This document shows positions 11,901-27,500 of a stretch of 64,000 nucleotides of DNA, piece after piece. The first letter of the stretch is position 1, and each line of letters opens with the position of its first letter. This stretch comes from Sebastes aleutianus. Taxonomy: Eukaryota; Chordata; Actinopteri; Perciformes; Sebastidae. The notes below the pieces were generated by a model. It was not told the origin of the DNA and did not search any database. It saw nothing but the letters and a program-made list of their open reading frames with translations. The stretch covers positions 12,606,534-12,670,533 of the forward strand of contig CAKAKS010000004.1 of assembly GCA_916700875.1 (NCBI GenBank), given 5' to 3'. A program made the position numbers and the translations under genes.

Positions 11901-14900
11901 GGCCGGTGATATTTAAAATGTGTCTTATTGTAAACAAATCCCATTGGTTCCTACAGAAAACATCTTCAATCACCTTTAAAAATGGCTCACAGATATAGAG
12001 TTTATTTAAAAAAAAAGGCTCAATAATTTCCTAAAACAGCTGGGCACTGTAGTTTTTAGCAAATGTTACTCAAACAGGAGTAAATGGAGCATTTGTTTGG
12101 GACTATTTTCAGCTGCGGATTAATACACATTTGGTGCGTAGGCAAGTATTTACAGCAGGATGATGGTGCTCAAAAAAAGTCCCTGTTCATTGTAACAGGC
12201 TGGTCTCATACACCGTTCATAGCGATACCTACGAAAAGTAATGCACTATAATTTGTGTATATCCCACAAAATCAATTTGTGTGTAATTCACTTAATTGTG
12301 AATCAGGAAATATAAATAGCGCCGAACGCCATGTAGGAAGGAGGTCGGGGTGGATGGGAGGGTCTAAAAATACTTGACTTTTGCCAAGGAGCCGGTGATT
12401 GTGTTCCGTGTGAAACCAGAATTCAACATTGATTTTTTTGTCACGTAACTTCCGTAGTTAAGTAACGCCACTTCCAGAGTTATTTTAAGCCAAACCACGA
12501 TATTTTCTTAAACCTAACTAAGTAGTTTTCTTGCCTCAACCTAAGGAAACTGTTTTCTGTGAAGACGGAAGTTTATTTTGAAAAGACTGTATGCATGTAA
12601 TGAATGGAAATTGACACGCGTTGCTGGACATTCGTGGAAAACGAAAAAGGAGGAATAATTTTTTTTTGACTCTGGCAGTCAATATTTGTTAATCAAATCA
12701 ATTAATTTCATTCATTTTTGGTCTTTTCATGGGATTTGTTGACAAAAAGAGAAATATGAAATATGACCAGACTTATTCTTTAACCTCACATTTGTGTGTT
12801 TTTATGTGCATGTTGTCCAACATACAGTATATGGGTGTGTACTTGCAGGTGGTCGTGCCTCTCGCCGTCTCTGACCTCAGAGTGAGTGTATCAGGGAATC
12901 AGCTGACCTCCGGAGAAGACGTCTCTGTGGATGTGGAACTGTTCACCACCATGAAGCACCTGCTCGTCCTCAACTTCACACTGAACGCTGAGCATGGCAG
13001 CGTTGACATGAAGGAAAATGACAGTAAAAACATCAGCGACAGCATCGAAATTACTCACCAAGAAAACAGTGATAATCACAGCTGTAACGACAGTAACCAT
13101 GGCAACATCAACTACGATCACAGTCTTAATCGAAACCACAATAACATCTGCTTGGTCCCTCTTCGTCTCCTCCACACCTCGAACCGCTCCAGCTGCCATT
13201 TGCACCTCCACCTTCACTGCCGCCTCCCCACCACTGCAGGCCGGTATCACCTCATGGCGTCTCTTCTCTCCACCTCTGACCCTTCGTCAGTGCTGCTCTC
13301 CGCCGTCCTGCCTCGAGCTTTGATCGTGCATATATGTGCCCTGAGGCCTTCTGGGAGTTGGAAGTCAGCAGTTTCAACACACACAGAATTCAGCCTAGAG
13401 GTTGTCGGCCCTGCCAGTCGAATGGGGTCGAAAGTGAGTTGGACTTTCAGTTTAGATAATGTCACTGGGATGAGCAGGACAACTGAAGAGTGGAACGTGA
13501 ATGTGTCTCTTACAATAGCAGGCCATTATAAAGTCACAGTCAGGGCTTTTAACCCAATCAGCTGGGCCTCATTCTGCACACACATCCTCGTTCAAGATCC
13601 TGTTGGAGATCTGGTGCTGAATGTTCCCAGCGTGATCACTGCAAATCGAAAACACTTTGTTTTATTTAGTGTCACAGCAGGGTCAAATGTGACAGTGTCT
13701 CTGCTGGTGAATGCAACACTGCTGTACAGAAACAGCAGTTACACTACAGGAGAGGAGGCAACGGCGGTTTTGCTTTTCGACCACACCGGGACAGTTGTGG
13801 TTGAGCTTCGAGCTGAGAATCAAGTGTCTTCTCGGAACAAAAGCGTAAGAGTGTGCGTTGAGAGGAACAGGAAGCCGACGCCGCAAGTTAGAGTTAATCC
13901 AACGCGGCAACCACCCACCAGTCAAAGTCCTGTTCACAACCTGGCTGACAATGGTGAGAAAGTGCTTTTAATTAACACCCACTGAGCACTACAAAACATC
14001 TGAACATTAATTAGAAAAGAAGTGTGAATTTCTTTTCTTGTTAATGTTAAGTACATGCCTGAGATTTTTTATATTTAATATGTGTCATGTTCATCTTTGA
14101 TTATGACAAATTTCTTAAATAAATTAATAATATTTTTATTTCACATGACACCATCCAATCTCCATCTTATGCTTTTATTTGAATGTGAAACTGCTAAACT
14201 GTTAGCTGAGTTATTTTCTGGCTTTGTTTCTTGCATTTTTTTAACACTGGCAAAGAAAATGTAAGCTTCAAAGTGATCAAGTAGATACATGCTCATAGAG
14301 TGTGTGTTTTTGATGGGACATCGGTGTATTCTGGTCTACCGTTTCTATCATTTCTCACTTTCTTGAGACAAATTGTTTATGTTTGCAGAACATAATTCTT
14401 TACCTCTTTCATGAAGCATTTATAATTTGTGGTATATTCTCTCTCTCTATATTTATACAATGACAATGAGATGTCTGTTTTGTCCCCTAACAGTGTGGAT
14501 TTATGCAGCAAAGCAAGCGTATCCCACAAATACAGATATAACTTTCCTAGCTGTGGCTGAAGTACCGGACCCTGTGGAGTTCCTCTGGCACTTTGGAGAC
14601 TCCAGATCAGACCGAACCACCTCAAGGACTGCCACCAAAAGATACCACAAACCTGGCAGGTATGAGACACAATGTAGATGCTTCCTTGTCTCTATAACTG
14701 TTTATAGCTTCAAATTCATCAAAATTGTCTCATAAAAGTACTTAGATAACCTGTTAACAAGAATAAATGGAGTACCTTTGCCAGCATACAAGCTGGTGTT
14801 TACAACACTTAAACCCCCCTCTATTCAATGTAGGTATGATGTAGTTGTAGTCATGTCAAGTGGCTGGACATCCCTTACCTCCGACGTGTTCCCGATGGTG

Positions 14901-17900
14901 GTCCAGAGAGCGGTGAAGCTCAACAGGCTGCTCCACCCGGCTTCTGTCCTGCAGAACCAAACGGTGACAATGAGCTGCAGGGTCAGTGTGGGGACTGACG
15001 TCGCCTTCCTGTGGAGCTTTAGAGAAGGATCATCCCGGCTGGGACAGAGCACAGAGCAGCACGTCTTCCACACGTGAGTTTCACTGTCATTATTGACTTT
15101 CAATATTATATAGCTCAGGTAAATTCAAATTTGAAATGTGTTAATACAGCTTATTACAGATATATTGGTATTGGTGTATTTACGTTGGTCGATGTATAAT
15201 ACAAAATTCCGATACAGAAACACCAACGACATAGACATAATTCAGAAACACTGAGAAGTTTAGTTTTAAACTGTAAATGTTCCTCTCAGTACATAATCTT
15301 GGTCTCAACTCTATAATAAAACAAATTTAAAGGATATGTATAGAAAGTGTTTCTGTTATGTGTTTATCTGTTATGTTTATTGGCCGATATATCATTTCTA
15401 AATTCTCAATATCAATATTATTATTGCCCCAATTATTAGTTATGGACCAGTTTTATAGTTTTGTATAACAGAAAGGTAAAGTTCCTTCCATTTTTTTATG
15501 TGACAGCTTTGAATTTTCTTTTAAACTTTTATTGCAATAAACTCATAAATAAGTTCATCCACCAAATGTCCAACATGTATTTGCAATTATTACTATTATT
15601 TTGTATTTTATACAAGCAGTGATACAAACAGAACAAGACAACCCTCATTTAATGAACCTTGATAAAGGAGTTTTATTTCAATTAAAATATATATTTTGCT
15701 AACATCAGTTTGCCTTTTCATTGATCTTCAGTTACCTGTAAATCTTAAAGCACAAAAGCATAATAGGTCCTATTATGCTTTTGTGCTTTTCCCGTTTCCT
15801 TTAGTGTGTTATATAGTTTTTTGTGCATGTAAAGGTTTTGTATAGGTACAAAGCCCAAAGTCCACGCCAAAGGGAGTTACTCTCCCCCACAGAAACACTG
15901 CTCCTGAACTGCCTGAAATGCCTTGCTTGAAGTCCCGCCTTTTCTTCTGTAACATGGTGATGTCACCAAGTAACACACTTTGCCTAGCAACTAGTTTGGC
16001 ACGCCATCAAACAAAGCTAGTTAGAGCTGAGCTGGAGCACAGTCCAAAGAGTTTGGTTTGGTTGACCGTTCACAACAGAGTGGGCCAGCTGACCAATCAG
16101 AGCAGACTGGGATTTCTTTTTGGGGGGGAGGCAGGAGCTCAAACAGAGTGTTTCAGACAGAGGGTGAAAAGAGGTGCTGTAGCACAGCCGGTATGAGAAA
16201 AATAAAGCTTTTTTTGAATATTAAAGCCTGTAAACATGTTCTAATAGAAACCCCAAATACACGTATGCACCTGAAAATATGCACAATAGGTCCTCTTTAA
16301 CATGACCAATCTGCTTAACTGTGGGTATCTGTGTATTTTTACCAGTGTAAATTGAGTGTATATAGGTGTTTTCACTCTCTGCAGGACAGGAGAGTTCAGA
16401 GTGGACGTAACTGTGTCTAACCTGGTCAGTTCTGCCTCTCTAAGTGGTCACATCTTTGTTGTGGACTGGCCTTGTCAGCCTCCACCGGTCAAAAACATGG
16501 GACCTCTCAAACTTCAGGTAGCCTTCATTTTGTTACCTCAACACTAATTAATTAATTACATCAAATTACATTGCCACTTTAATCCTATTCATCTTCTCTC
16601 TTCAAGGTGAGAAGATTTGAGGTTATACGTCTGGGAGTGACCTATGAGACGGAAGTTGACTGTGACATTTCAGGAGGCCTTCACTACACCTGGACCTTGT
16701 TTGACTCTGCAGGACGGGTCTTCCCTTTGCCTCTTGTAGACACACGCAGACAGAGCCTCATACTGCCCAGCCATTTCCTGCACTATGACACCTACACTGC
16801 CATAGCGAGGGTAAGTAGCAGTAGAAAACTGTCACGTATTGACCCTTAAACTGGGACCACCTGATGTCCCACTCCTGAATATACAGTATTGAGACTCCAA
16901 TAGCCGTCATTGCTCCACAGGTTCAGGTCGTTGGCAGTGTTGTGTACAGCAACTACAGTGTGAGGGTGCAGGTGATACCGAGCCCTCCTGTGGCCTTCAT
17001 CCAGGGCGGCACCAACATCTTCATTAACAACAGGAACAACACCGTGGTAACCCTGGACGGGCAGAGATCTCATGACCAAGACTTCCCCATGAACTCAGTC
17101 AGGTACAGAAACAGTGGTTGTGTCCGAAATCACCCACCACTCACTATATAGAGGGCTATATAGTCAGTTCTCCATTTCGTAGTGCTATCTGAATGTATAG
17201 TGAGAATTATTATACCCTATATAGTGGACTCAAAGTATCCCACAATGCATCATGTAAAGTAGTGGACAACGATGGTCACTAACCGAGCACTATATACCAT
17301 CATGCATTGCGCTGGAGGAAAACTGAGAGACGAACGAGAGGAAAGAGAGCAGTGCGATTGAGACAAATCCATGAGTTGTGGTGCGAACATAATGTATTTA
17401 ATGTGAGCAGAGCAGAGCAACACAAACAGCCACAAAGTACTTTGTATTATTAATTTGGGAAAATACGCATATTGCCCCTACATTCACTGTTAATTCCTAC
17501 CTTTCACAATAAAAGCCCTAGACCCTGCATCACTTACCAGTTTCAATCAGAGGATTTTGCTAAGAGACAACTCAACAAAATAGCTTACTTATGTATTTAT
17601 CCCAGCCAAAACTGCCAGTATTTATTATAAATGGTCCAAAAGCAGACTTTGATCTGGCACGTTTTAATTGTGCGAAAGCAAAGATGTAATTAACGGTGCT
17701 GAGAAAATGACCCGAGTAGTGTCCGAAGGTGTTTTTTCATTTTGAAGATGAGCTCACTATATACTCCTCAACATAGAACTCCCTTGATAGTGAGTAGGGA
17801 GTATTGAATGAGCGAATGATTTCGGACACAGCCAGGGTAATGTATGCATTTAACCTTTAATGGTTGTAAGATTTGACTCAAATATGTATTCAATATCAAC

Positions 17901-20900
17901 ACTGTTTCTGATTTCTTTTCTTCACAGCTTCAGTTGGACATGTAAACCAGTCAGCTCCATCTCCACCTCCTGTTTCCACCATGAAGTTCCCACTTCATCC
18001 CCTGTGCTCGTATTTCCTGCTAGTCTCCTAAAACACAACTTCGACCAGTTCCAGTTCACGCTCGCCATCCACAGCGGTGAGCGCTCAGCCTCATCAGAGA
18101 CCTTCCTCACATTGACGCCAAATGTGATCGGGTGAGAGTTATAAAAAAAATTATATAACAAATTAAATTTGGATGCTATGAAGTGAATAGATATATTTGC
18201 CACCATTAAACCGTGTACTGTACCTTGATACACCTTGTGATCATGTATCTGAATGTCTCCAATCCAGGAAGGTGTCAGTTCACTGCCCTCAATGCCGGGG
18301 AGACCAGGTGAACTGGGATCAGTCCTTCTCTGTCAGCGCCTTGTGTGAAGGCTGTGATATTTCCCTAAAATACATCCAGTACACCTGGAGCCTGTACTTG
18401 GTCAATGCCTCATCCAAGCCTGTCATAGAAGGTTAAAAAAAAGTGTTTACAGTAAGCTGCCATTATTTAATTTTCAAGAAAATAAATCACCTTAATTTGA
18501 TTCTTTTCTATTCTAGTCCCGTTTTGTTACACAGTAGATCTCAGTGCTCCGTCCAACATCATGGAGGGTCCTGCCACTTCCCCTCAGACTTCCACCCTGC
18601 ATCCACTTGCCACAGATGCTTCACAGTACACCCGTGCTGTCGATACCTCTGCTCCTAGAGGTATAACAGAAGGAATAACAGAAATAAGTCAAGTATGGCT
18701 GGTGTGTAATTAAATGTGACTGGCTTGTGTGCTTCCCAAGTGATCGCCTCTGTAAAAAGAGCCCTTGAGGACACCAATGGCATGCTGAAATAGAAAATAA
18801 CACCATGTCACTAAACTTAACTCCCCTCTTTTCCTCCTCACACAGGTTTGACAGAACCCGAGCCCTTGCCTATCTCTTCTCTCGTCAACATAAGAACAGC
18901 AGGCTCAGGTAAGCTCTGGCAGCTTTCACTGTTTCAAATGGAAATTATCTCACAATGCAGGTAAATTGTAAAGAATATGCAACGTTCACCATTCTCACAG
19001 CGTTAAAGAACTGCAACGTAGAAGCATTTAAGACATTGACATCAATAGGGAGAATCAACAAGAAGCACTGCGCAAGGTGATAGTTACAGTAAAATGGACA
19101 GTTCATGAATTATTTAACATCTTTTCCTCTTTATGTCCAGGAGAGGAGCCCTTTTATCACCCTCTGGGGGAGTCTGACCCTGCAAAGCCTTTGTACTCCT
19201 CCACTGAATACCCGCCACTTACCTTTGACAACAGTGGCGTCCTATACTCAGACCACTTTGGCCGGAGTGACGTTATCAGTGAATTCCCAATTGATTCTGA
19301 CTCCTCTGCTGACTGGGAGTTTTCTTTTCCTGTCCTGGAGAGCGGTGACTCGGGAGGTCGACAAGGTGAGACAAAACTGAGCTGAAACCTTTTAGTGAAT
19401 ATCAAACAGTTATTTAATTTGGTCTTTGAATTATAAAACTAATGGTGTTTTTAATTATTCTGGCTGATTAGACCTCTCCACTCTCTGAAGCTAGGTAGAG
19501 CTACAGTATATGCTGGGCATTATGTGAGGTTAACAAACTACCAGTGGTGGTATAAGTACATTTACACAAGTACTGAATCAATCAGTTCTGAGGTACTTGT
19601 ACTATACTTTCTACACCACTACATTTACTTGATAGCTTTAGTAAGTAGTTACTTTGCAGATTCAGATTAATAATACAAATTTCCCTGGGGGGAATTCACA
19701 AGCTACCCAGCCATATATAAAGTAGGACTGTTAACTGATTAAAATATTTAATCATGATTAATCACAACAACACAACACAATTAACAAAACAAAACAATGA
19801 CAAATATTGTCCAGAAACCCTCACAGGTACTGCATTTAGCATAAAAATAATATGTTCAAATCATAACAAAAGCCCAACAGGCAACAACAGCTGTCAGTGT
19901 GTCAGTGTGCTGACTTGACTATGACTTGCCCCAAACTGCATGTGATTATCATAAAGTGGGCAAGTCTGTAAAAGGGAGACTCGTGGGTACCCATAGAACC
20001 CATTTCCATTCACATACCTTGAGGTCAAAGGTCAAGGGATTCCTTTGAAAATGGCCATGCCAGTTTTTCCTTGCCAAAATGTAGCTTGTGTTTGGAGCGT
20101 TATTTAGCCTCCTTCGCGACAAACTAGTATGACATGGTTGCTACCAATGGATTTCTTACGTTTTCTAGTTTCATATGATACCAGGATCTTAGCTTTAAAA
20201 CTGAGCCTTCTACAACGTAAAAATCGCAAGTTGCTTTATTGCATTAAAGAAATTAGTGGCGTTAATACAAATTTGCGCTAACGCATTATTATCACGTTAA
20301 CTTTGACAGCCCTTATGTAAAGTAATTTAAATTAGCTCCACCTTTAATGCAACATTAACGTAATATGTACATTAATGCATCAATAATTATAATCAAATAA
20401 TATGATATGTTTTTCTGAAATATATTTTTTGTCCTGCTACATCTGATCACATTTTGCAGTATATGCAAGCCAGCATGCTTTTCTGACTATTCTGTCCCAC
20501 AATCCTCTGCGCAGCGGATATATGAACAAGCGGGTCAAAGTTCAAGGCACAATGTTATGAAGAAGTACTATGTTCCAATTGTATGCATACAGCATGCAAA
20601 AGTACGTACTTTGTAAGGGCAACTGCAGTATGTACTAAAAGTAAAAAGAAAAGTATGGGATTTGCATTGTATGAATGTGCATTCAATCTGATTCTGTGAC
20701 AGATTCAGATTATGATGTTCCTTTGATGAGCGCTGAGGAAGGAGACCCAGGGATTTCAGCAGGAAGACCCACAGGTGCAGTACATGTCTGTGTTTGTTAA
20801 TGTCCTCTAGTGGGAGGTTGTGCGTTAATCACGTGCATATTATTCCCAGATCACATGGATGGTGAGAGCTTCAGTCCAGGAGATGATTCAGCGTTTGATC

Positions 20901-21712
20901 CAGCATTATATAAAGACGAGGGGAGTAATCTGGTGGATTCAAGACCATCTGTTGTGATCCAGGAGCCCATCTTGCTCGATTTACCCCGAGACCCAGTAGA
21001 CAGAGGCCTTTTTGAGTCCTACACTTACACAGGTACATTATTCAAGAAACTCACAGACACACGTGTCCTTTCTTTTTCCACCAATCTAAGCCTTTAGATA
21101 CCTTTCTCTCTCTTTCCATCTCTCCAGGCATTTCCTCCCCTTCGCTCAGCTTCAGACCGTTCAGTCTGAGGCCTGGGAGCAGATACATGTTGGAGGTCAC
21201 TGCTAGTAAGTTTCACATCAACAACTGATATTTTCGCCAAAGTGTAATGCGTTATCAGCACTGAACCATGGTAGAAAGAATAGATGCAATGACATATAAG
21301 CTTGAGCGTGAAATACAGATTCTGGAAGTCCATTATAACTCCTATATCAGTCATAATTCAGGTGAGGAAGGGTTTTTAAGCAGGAACAAAAAGTCCTTCC
21401 TGTTGTTGGATCTGATTGTCTTTCATCATTCATGGGCCAGAGAACTGTTTCTGAGCACATAAGCAGCTAAGATTACTTGGTAATTAAGAAATCATAGTTG
21501 AGGCTAAATGTTAATTGAATGTGATAACAGCATCAAGGGGAAAATGCAGTCGTCGCAGAAGTCCTGATTTCTTGATTTTCCTCACATTTGCTACAGTGCT
21601 TTTACATTTTTATCTACTTTAAGGCAAAATATAATAGGGCTGTGCAATATGAGGATATATATAAATATCATCAAAACTATATAAAAATGTATATTATTTA
21701 TATTTTTATTTA

Positions 21713-21752
<40 letters not shown>

Positions 21753-22391
21753 TATATTTATTTATTTTTTCTCTATAAATTAACTTAAAATGTTATGTTT
21801 ATTTTGCACTCAAGTTCTTAAAATAAGAAAATACTCAGTACTTTTTATTTGTCAAGTATTTAATTCAAACAGGAGTATACAAAAATAGGCTTTACTATGT
21901 GGTTATTTCATATAGAATATTTATTTATTGAATTACCATAAAACATGCTATATCGTGATATATATTGTTATAAAAATATGAAAAATTACCTATATTGTGA
22001 TAGAAGATTTTGGCCATAACGCCCAGCCCTAAAATCTAATAATTCTATTCTAATTGTGATGCAGGATAGATGTAATGCGGTTTTCTGGGTTTGGGGCCAC
22101 ATTTGGTGTCTAAACTTAAAATAATAATGACAACATCAGTCCTATGTTAGCCCATCTTTTTATTTTTCTAATGAAAATTGAAGGGATGGATCTGGATGAT
22201 AATATAATTGTTACCTTTTGTACTCAGAATCTCATAATAGTTTTCTGGGCCGGACTCAGCTATTCTTAAAAACCAACCATGCTCCAAAAGGCGTGATGTG
22301 CCAAGTGCAACCAGTCAAAGGAATGGAGTTATATACACACTTCAGCATCTTCTGCACCTCAGGGAAAGAGGTATCCACTGTCTCTTACAGT

Positions 22392-22443
<52 letters not shown>

Positions 22444-24443
22444 ACACGCACACACACTTACACTCTCATAATCGTATTACTTTTTTGGCCCTGTGCATAC
22501 TGAACCAGATGGGTGTTATTTAAGGTCCTTTGTATGTGAGCCATTTCCAAGTATTTTTTTAGTGTGGGAAACAAGTTTAATAGAGAGACAAATTTGACTC
22601 TGCTTTAATGTGGAGAGAGTTTATCTTTGTACACTTTATGTATTTTTAGTTGTAAAGAGTACTCTCAATCGCTAGATCATTTAAAGGAACAGTGTGTAAC
22701 TTTTGGGGGGATCTATTAGCAGAAATGGAATATAATATTATATATATATATAGAGTGCGCCATGTTGCTCCGCCATGTTTCTACGGTAGCCCAGAACAGA
22801 CAAACCAAACACTGGCTCTAGAAAGAGCCTTTCATGTTTTTACGTTACCTGAAGGCCACCGTATTCTCCGACATGCTTGTGAAACTGTGGTTACGTGAGC
22901 CGCAGAGTGCAAAACTGTGGTACCGTCAGTCGCCGTCTGACTTCCGTTGCTCCTAAAGTAGTGTTATTATAGTAAGGATGGCGGTAAATGGTGTTACCAC
23001 AGTTTTGCAGTGGCTCACGTTACCACAGCCTTGGAAAGGGAAAAGTAAATGGAGGGTCATTCAGTTGGTTGTAATCTGCAACCACACCACTGGATGTCTC
23101 CAAATCCAACACACTGTACCTTTAAGGTACCTAAAGTACATGCTGAGATGTCATGATTGACAAAAATGTAATCATACCTCCTTATCTGGGCTCTTTTCTT
23201 TACTACCTCATACTTAATAGTTACCAATCCAATTCACTGGGAACGTTTTCATTTTTTATAAATGGCAAATCTTTATATTTTACTAAACAACATGCACAGA
23301 AAGAAGAACCCCCTTGACAAACTACAAATGTATCCACCTTTTCACTCCAGCTTTGATTTGTTTACACTGTTCTCAGCATGTCAACACTCACATGTGTATG
23401 TGTGTATGTGCTTAAGGACTTACTGTACAAGTACAGCATCAGTGTAGGAGACAGACCTCCCAGGATGCTGTATCAGGGGAGAGACTTCCAGTACTATTTC
23501 AGCCTTCCTTCTGGTGACACCAGTGATGATTATAAAGGTAAACTCAAACACACAGACACCCTGATTTATAACTTTTATATTGCACACAAGGATGCACTAT
23601 CATGACAACTTATTGCAGATATTTCCTTTTCAGTAATTGAGTGATTCATTTCTGTGCTTGTAGTAACTATTTACACAGAGATCAGAAGCAGCACGTATGG
23701 GACGGCCACTAAACCCTGTCCTGTCACCGTCCAAGTCCAACCAAGCTTCTTCATAGACACCTCTTCTTCTTCTTCTTCTTCTCATCTTGATCCTGATCTG
23801 GAGCTGTAAGAATCACCATATTAGGTCTATATTGCAGGGTTACTCTGTGTACTATACTATAGCTCAGGCAACAATAGTTTTTGCAGACCATAGTGGACAA
23901 TTGCAATGGCATATTTTGAGTGCCAGAAAGCTGGAGTTTACATATGGACAGACACTTTACATTTTGAGAAGACTGACTCTGAAATTATTTAAAATCTATA
24001 TAAATTTATTGTATTTTCATGACCTTTCATAACCTAGCAACACCTTCTAATAAGACATTATTTATAAAGTCTGTATAAGTTGTAGCTAATAACTTTTTAA
24101 TGGCTATCAAGATATTTATCAATACTTAATATACCTTTAATTATGTCAACTTTTGTGTTACCATCATGTCTGGAGTTGGTGTATATTTGAATAAGTTACT
24201 ATTTATACAGTATATTGTTGTGTTATTAATATCTCTCTCTCTCTCTCCAGCTCAGAGTCAGGTTTGAGGAACCTGTCAGCTCTGGTGCGGCTTGGAAACA
24301 GTGTGGAGATTCGTAACTTCATCAGTCTCCTCTCCAGCATCCTGAACAGACTCAGCCTGGACACCGAGGCCAACACACACGCACAGAGACGCACACGCAA
24401 TGTGCTCATTTGCAGAGTGTGTGAGCTCGAGAGCAGTGGACAG

Positions 24444-24505
<62 letters not shown>

Positions 24506-27500
24506 AGACTTATATTACACCTCAAGATTGACAGAACCACATTTTTTGAATGCAACAAATCTATCATCTACTCTGTATTCCTGTTTCTCAATGTTACGTC
24601 CCTTTGTAGTCTAGGGTTAAGAGAAGAACATAAACCGGTGTAATCAGGAGTAAAGTTGCTGTTTATTAAAGGCCACAGGAAACAATTAATATCAATTATA
24701 TTATTATATATAATACAAATTTAGTGCGTTTTATAACTAACCGGTACATCAAGAAATGAAAACACAAAAGTTCAAGTACACAGAAACTGGGTTAACATTT
24801 AAGAATTTATCTAAATCATCATATATCACAGTTAGATTTCAACAAACTTTTCCACCTTTTATAACATTTCATTTAATCCTAGGCATCGATGGTGGACAAC
24901 ATCTGCATTCTGAAAAACCTTTTAGAAGTTACAAGTCAGGTAAGTGTGTTTCCTTTCATTGACAAAGAGACACTATTAGATGTTGAAAGATAAAAAATTG
25001 TTTCTAATACAACACTTTATCCTGTTTAGGTGACATTAGCGAGTGCAAGACGAGTGACAGTTCACGTTCAGGTCATCTCAGAGCAGTTTTTGGAGTCCAG
25101 TGCTCCAGTCTGGTACTTTCTGGAGCAGAAGACACTCAACACCCTGGTGGCCCTGCTCTCATACAGCCTGCAAGCTGCCGTCACTAGTAATAACTTCACA
25201 ACAGAAACGTCCACCAGTGCTGACATTACACAGGCATTAGAATCAGACCCACACGATGGAATACAGGACTCATCCAGTGGTGTTTACATCAGACGAGTAG
25301 GATCGATTTCAACAAAGCAGGCGGCGCGGCTTGTAGCTGATATTCTGCAGACTGCTACAGACCTGATGCTGGTGAGAGAAGAGACAAACATGCTCTTGTG
25401 CATATCTACCATAGACTATATAAAGATGGACGGAATGACAGCTCCCCAAAAGTGAAGCCAAAACATCTTGATCGCCCCCTGGTGGCTGGCTGCAGTATAG
25501 GTCAGAAATCGCACGCCCTTAATGTTAAGCGGATAGAACATGGGCCGAACTAAAAAGTCAAAGTACACGTCAAATATATTTTTCCCAAATATAGTTTCTG
25601 TCGTTTTAGGTAGTTCTTATCACGCTGATATTTGTTCAAGTGTTCATTTTTCTGATAAGTTTGGTTTTAATTAGTTATTTGATGCTATAAAAAGGGGGCG
25701 AGACGTCATGATTGGCAGCTGTGAGTCTCTCTCGCTGACAAGCTGCGGTCGTGCTCAGCTCACGATTGGTTTGGACGGGTGACCTTGATACTACGGCTCC
25801 ACCGCCCGATCACTACTGCGCAGACTCTGACTGCAAATCACGTCAAAATCTCAAGATGGCAGGAAGTGTAGATGCGTCGTCCATCTTTATATACAGTCTA
25901 CGATATCTACACATGAACTAACACATTTTCATATTTGTACTTCAATTTATCTTTTTACTATCAATCTCTTCTTTTCAGAAGTACATCCTGATCCACAAGG
26001 TTGAGGAGCACAGAGTCAGCACTGGTCTTCTCGCCTTATATGCCACATACCAAAACCAAACCTTCTCAGTCATCAGCAGTGACTCAACCACCTTCTACAT
26101 GCCTGCCTCCCTGATCCAGCTTCTGTTTGTTCATGGCAGTACAGAGACTGAGAGCAGACCGCATCAACCATGTGTGCTCAGCTTGCTGACTGAGCTCACC
26201 CACAGCCCTTACACCTGGGCCCACGATCCTGGAACGGTGAGACTGGCATACAGTATGATGACTCTGAGTGATTAAACGGCATGGCATTGCTCTCATTTTC
26301 CTCTGCTGATTTCCAGCTGAGTGGACCAGTGGTTGACCTGAGTCTGTACAAGTGCAACACGAGGAGAAAGATCCCTGTTCGCTCCCTCATTCAGCCCATA
26401 AACATCGAGCTGCAACAACCACCAAGAAACGTATGACTGTATTTCTTCTTTCTGCAAGTTGACTCCATTTGCACCATATTACAACAGCAAAGCACATTGC
26501 TAAATGAAAGTGGGTGACCATGTGATCACATCCATTCTGCAGAAGAGCTCTGTGCCCGAATACGTCCTTCTACGCAGCCAGGTCAACTACCACACCTTCA
26601 ACTTTACCCAGGAGCACTTGCAGCAGGCCATCCAGCTGAGTGTGGCGTTCACGCCGCCGCTCAACAAGGCGTTTCCCATCATGCTGCTATTCAGGTAGAC
26701 TCACAGTGACTTGGGTTGTTGTTTTATAGCCATTATCATCTGATAGTTAGAGCAACATAATAACACAAACAGGTGGCTACCTCCGGGTCTGAAAAGTGAA
26801 GCCAATGCTGAAGTGCCTTAAACTTGCATTCTTTCTTCACCTTGTGATTGACAGGTCACTATCACGGCGTTGTCCGCTCTGGGAGTTGTCCATGTTTTCG
26901 TCGTAAAACTTTAACCCTTTCACAGTATGTTTTCAGTTCATGAAAGTTAATTGTAACATTTTGGTTGCTTAAAAACTACTTAGCTTATGTCTACTTAGCT
27001 CCACCCTCTCGTGTCACTTCTGGTTGCAAAAAAACATGATACCGACAGCTAAAATGTAGAACTCAAGGCTTCAAAACGGCAGTCCACAAACAAATGGGTG
27101 ACGTCATGGTGACTACGTCCACTTCTTATATACAGTCTATGAACACAATCTAATAATTTGAATTAGTTTTTGAGTAAAAGGTCAAACCAAGAGTCTCTGT
27201 TGTTACAGGATGTTTGAGAGGCCGACTCCCAGCATGCACCATCTGCACAGGATTCACCACTGGGAGAGCAACACCACCCGTTTCACACTGCCCCCATCCT
27301 ACCTCAGTGGTGAGAAATCCCTTGGTTCCATGTGTCTAATGTAATGTAATACCTGTTATTACATGACTTCGTATTTATTTATTTATATATTTTTATAGTG
27401 ACAAGTATACAGCATGGACCAATGCCACATATCACAGCATTATAGCCTAAGCTAATTTGCTATGCTGTACCTAGATGTGTTTTTATACAAATACACAAAA

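Larger units (their letters stand above)
16607..22370 (+). other. pkd1l1: pkd1l1 exons 11-21: REJ module with acidic Ser/Thr-rich linker
   Basis: The REJ (receptor for egg jelly) region begins at VRRFEVIRLGVTYE. It includes GLHYTWTLFDSAGR, FSWTCKP and YIQYTWSLYLVNAS, with Cys pairs CPQC and CEGC. Exons 15-19 (18517-21032) encode an acidic, Pro/Ser/Thr-rich stretch interrupting the module, as in other PKD1L1 proteins. Exons 20-21 return to beta-rich sequence (SLRPGSRYMLEVTA, VMCQVQPVKGMELYT). Confidence 0.75.
23417..27309 (+). other. pkd1l1: pkd1l1 exons 22-30: REJ end and GAIN-like region
   Basis: Exon 22 carries YKYSISVGDRPP and YQGRDFQYYFSLP, a hallmark of the polycystin-1 family. Later exons encode helical segments (LRNLSALVRLGNSVEIRNF, SMVDNICILKNLLEVTS) and then a beta-rich part up to FPIMLLFRMFERPTPS, typical of the region preceding a GPS. 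A TCT repeat at about 23762-23781 encodes a Ser run in exon 23. Confidence 0.75.

Noticed and set aside
12891..13250. Minus-strand 119-residue ORF
   Set aside because: Antisense of the long pkd1l1 exon; no splice or family support.
24203..24505. Minus-strand ORFs rich in Val-Cys
   Set aside because: Translation of a CA microsatellite and the antisense of a pkd1l1 exon.
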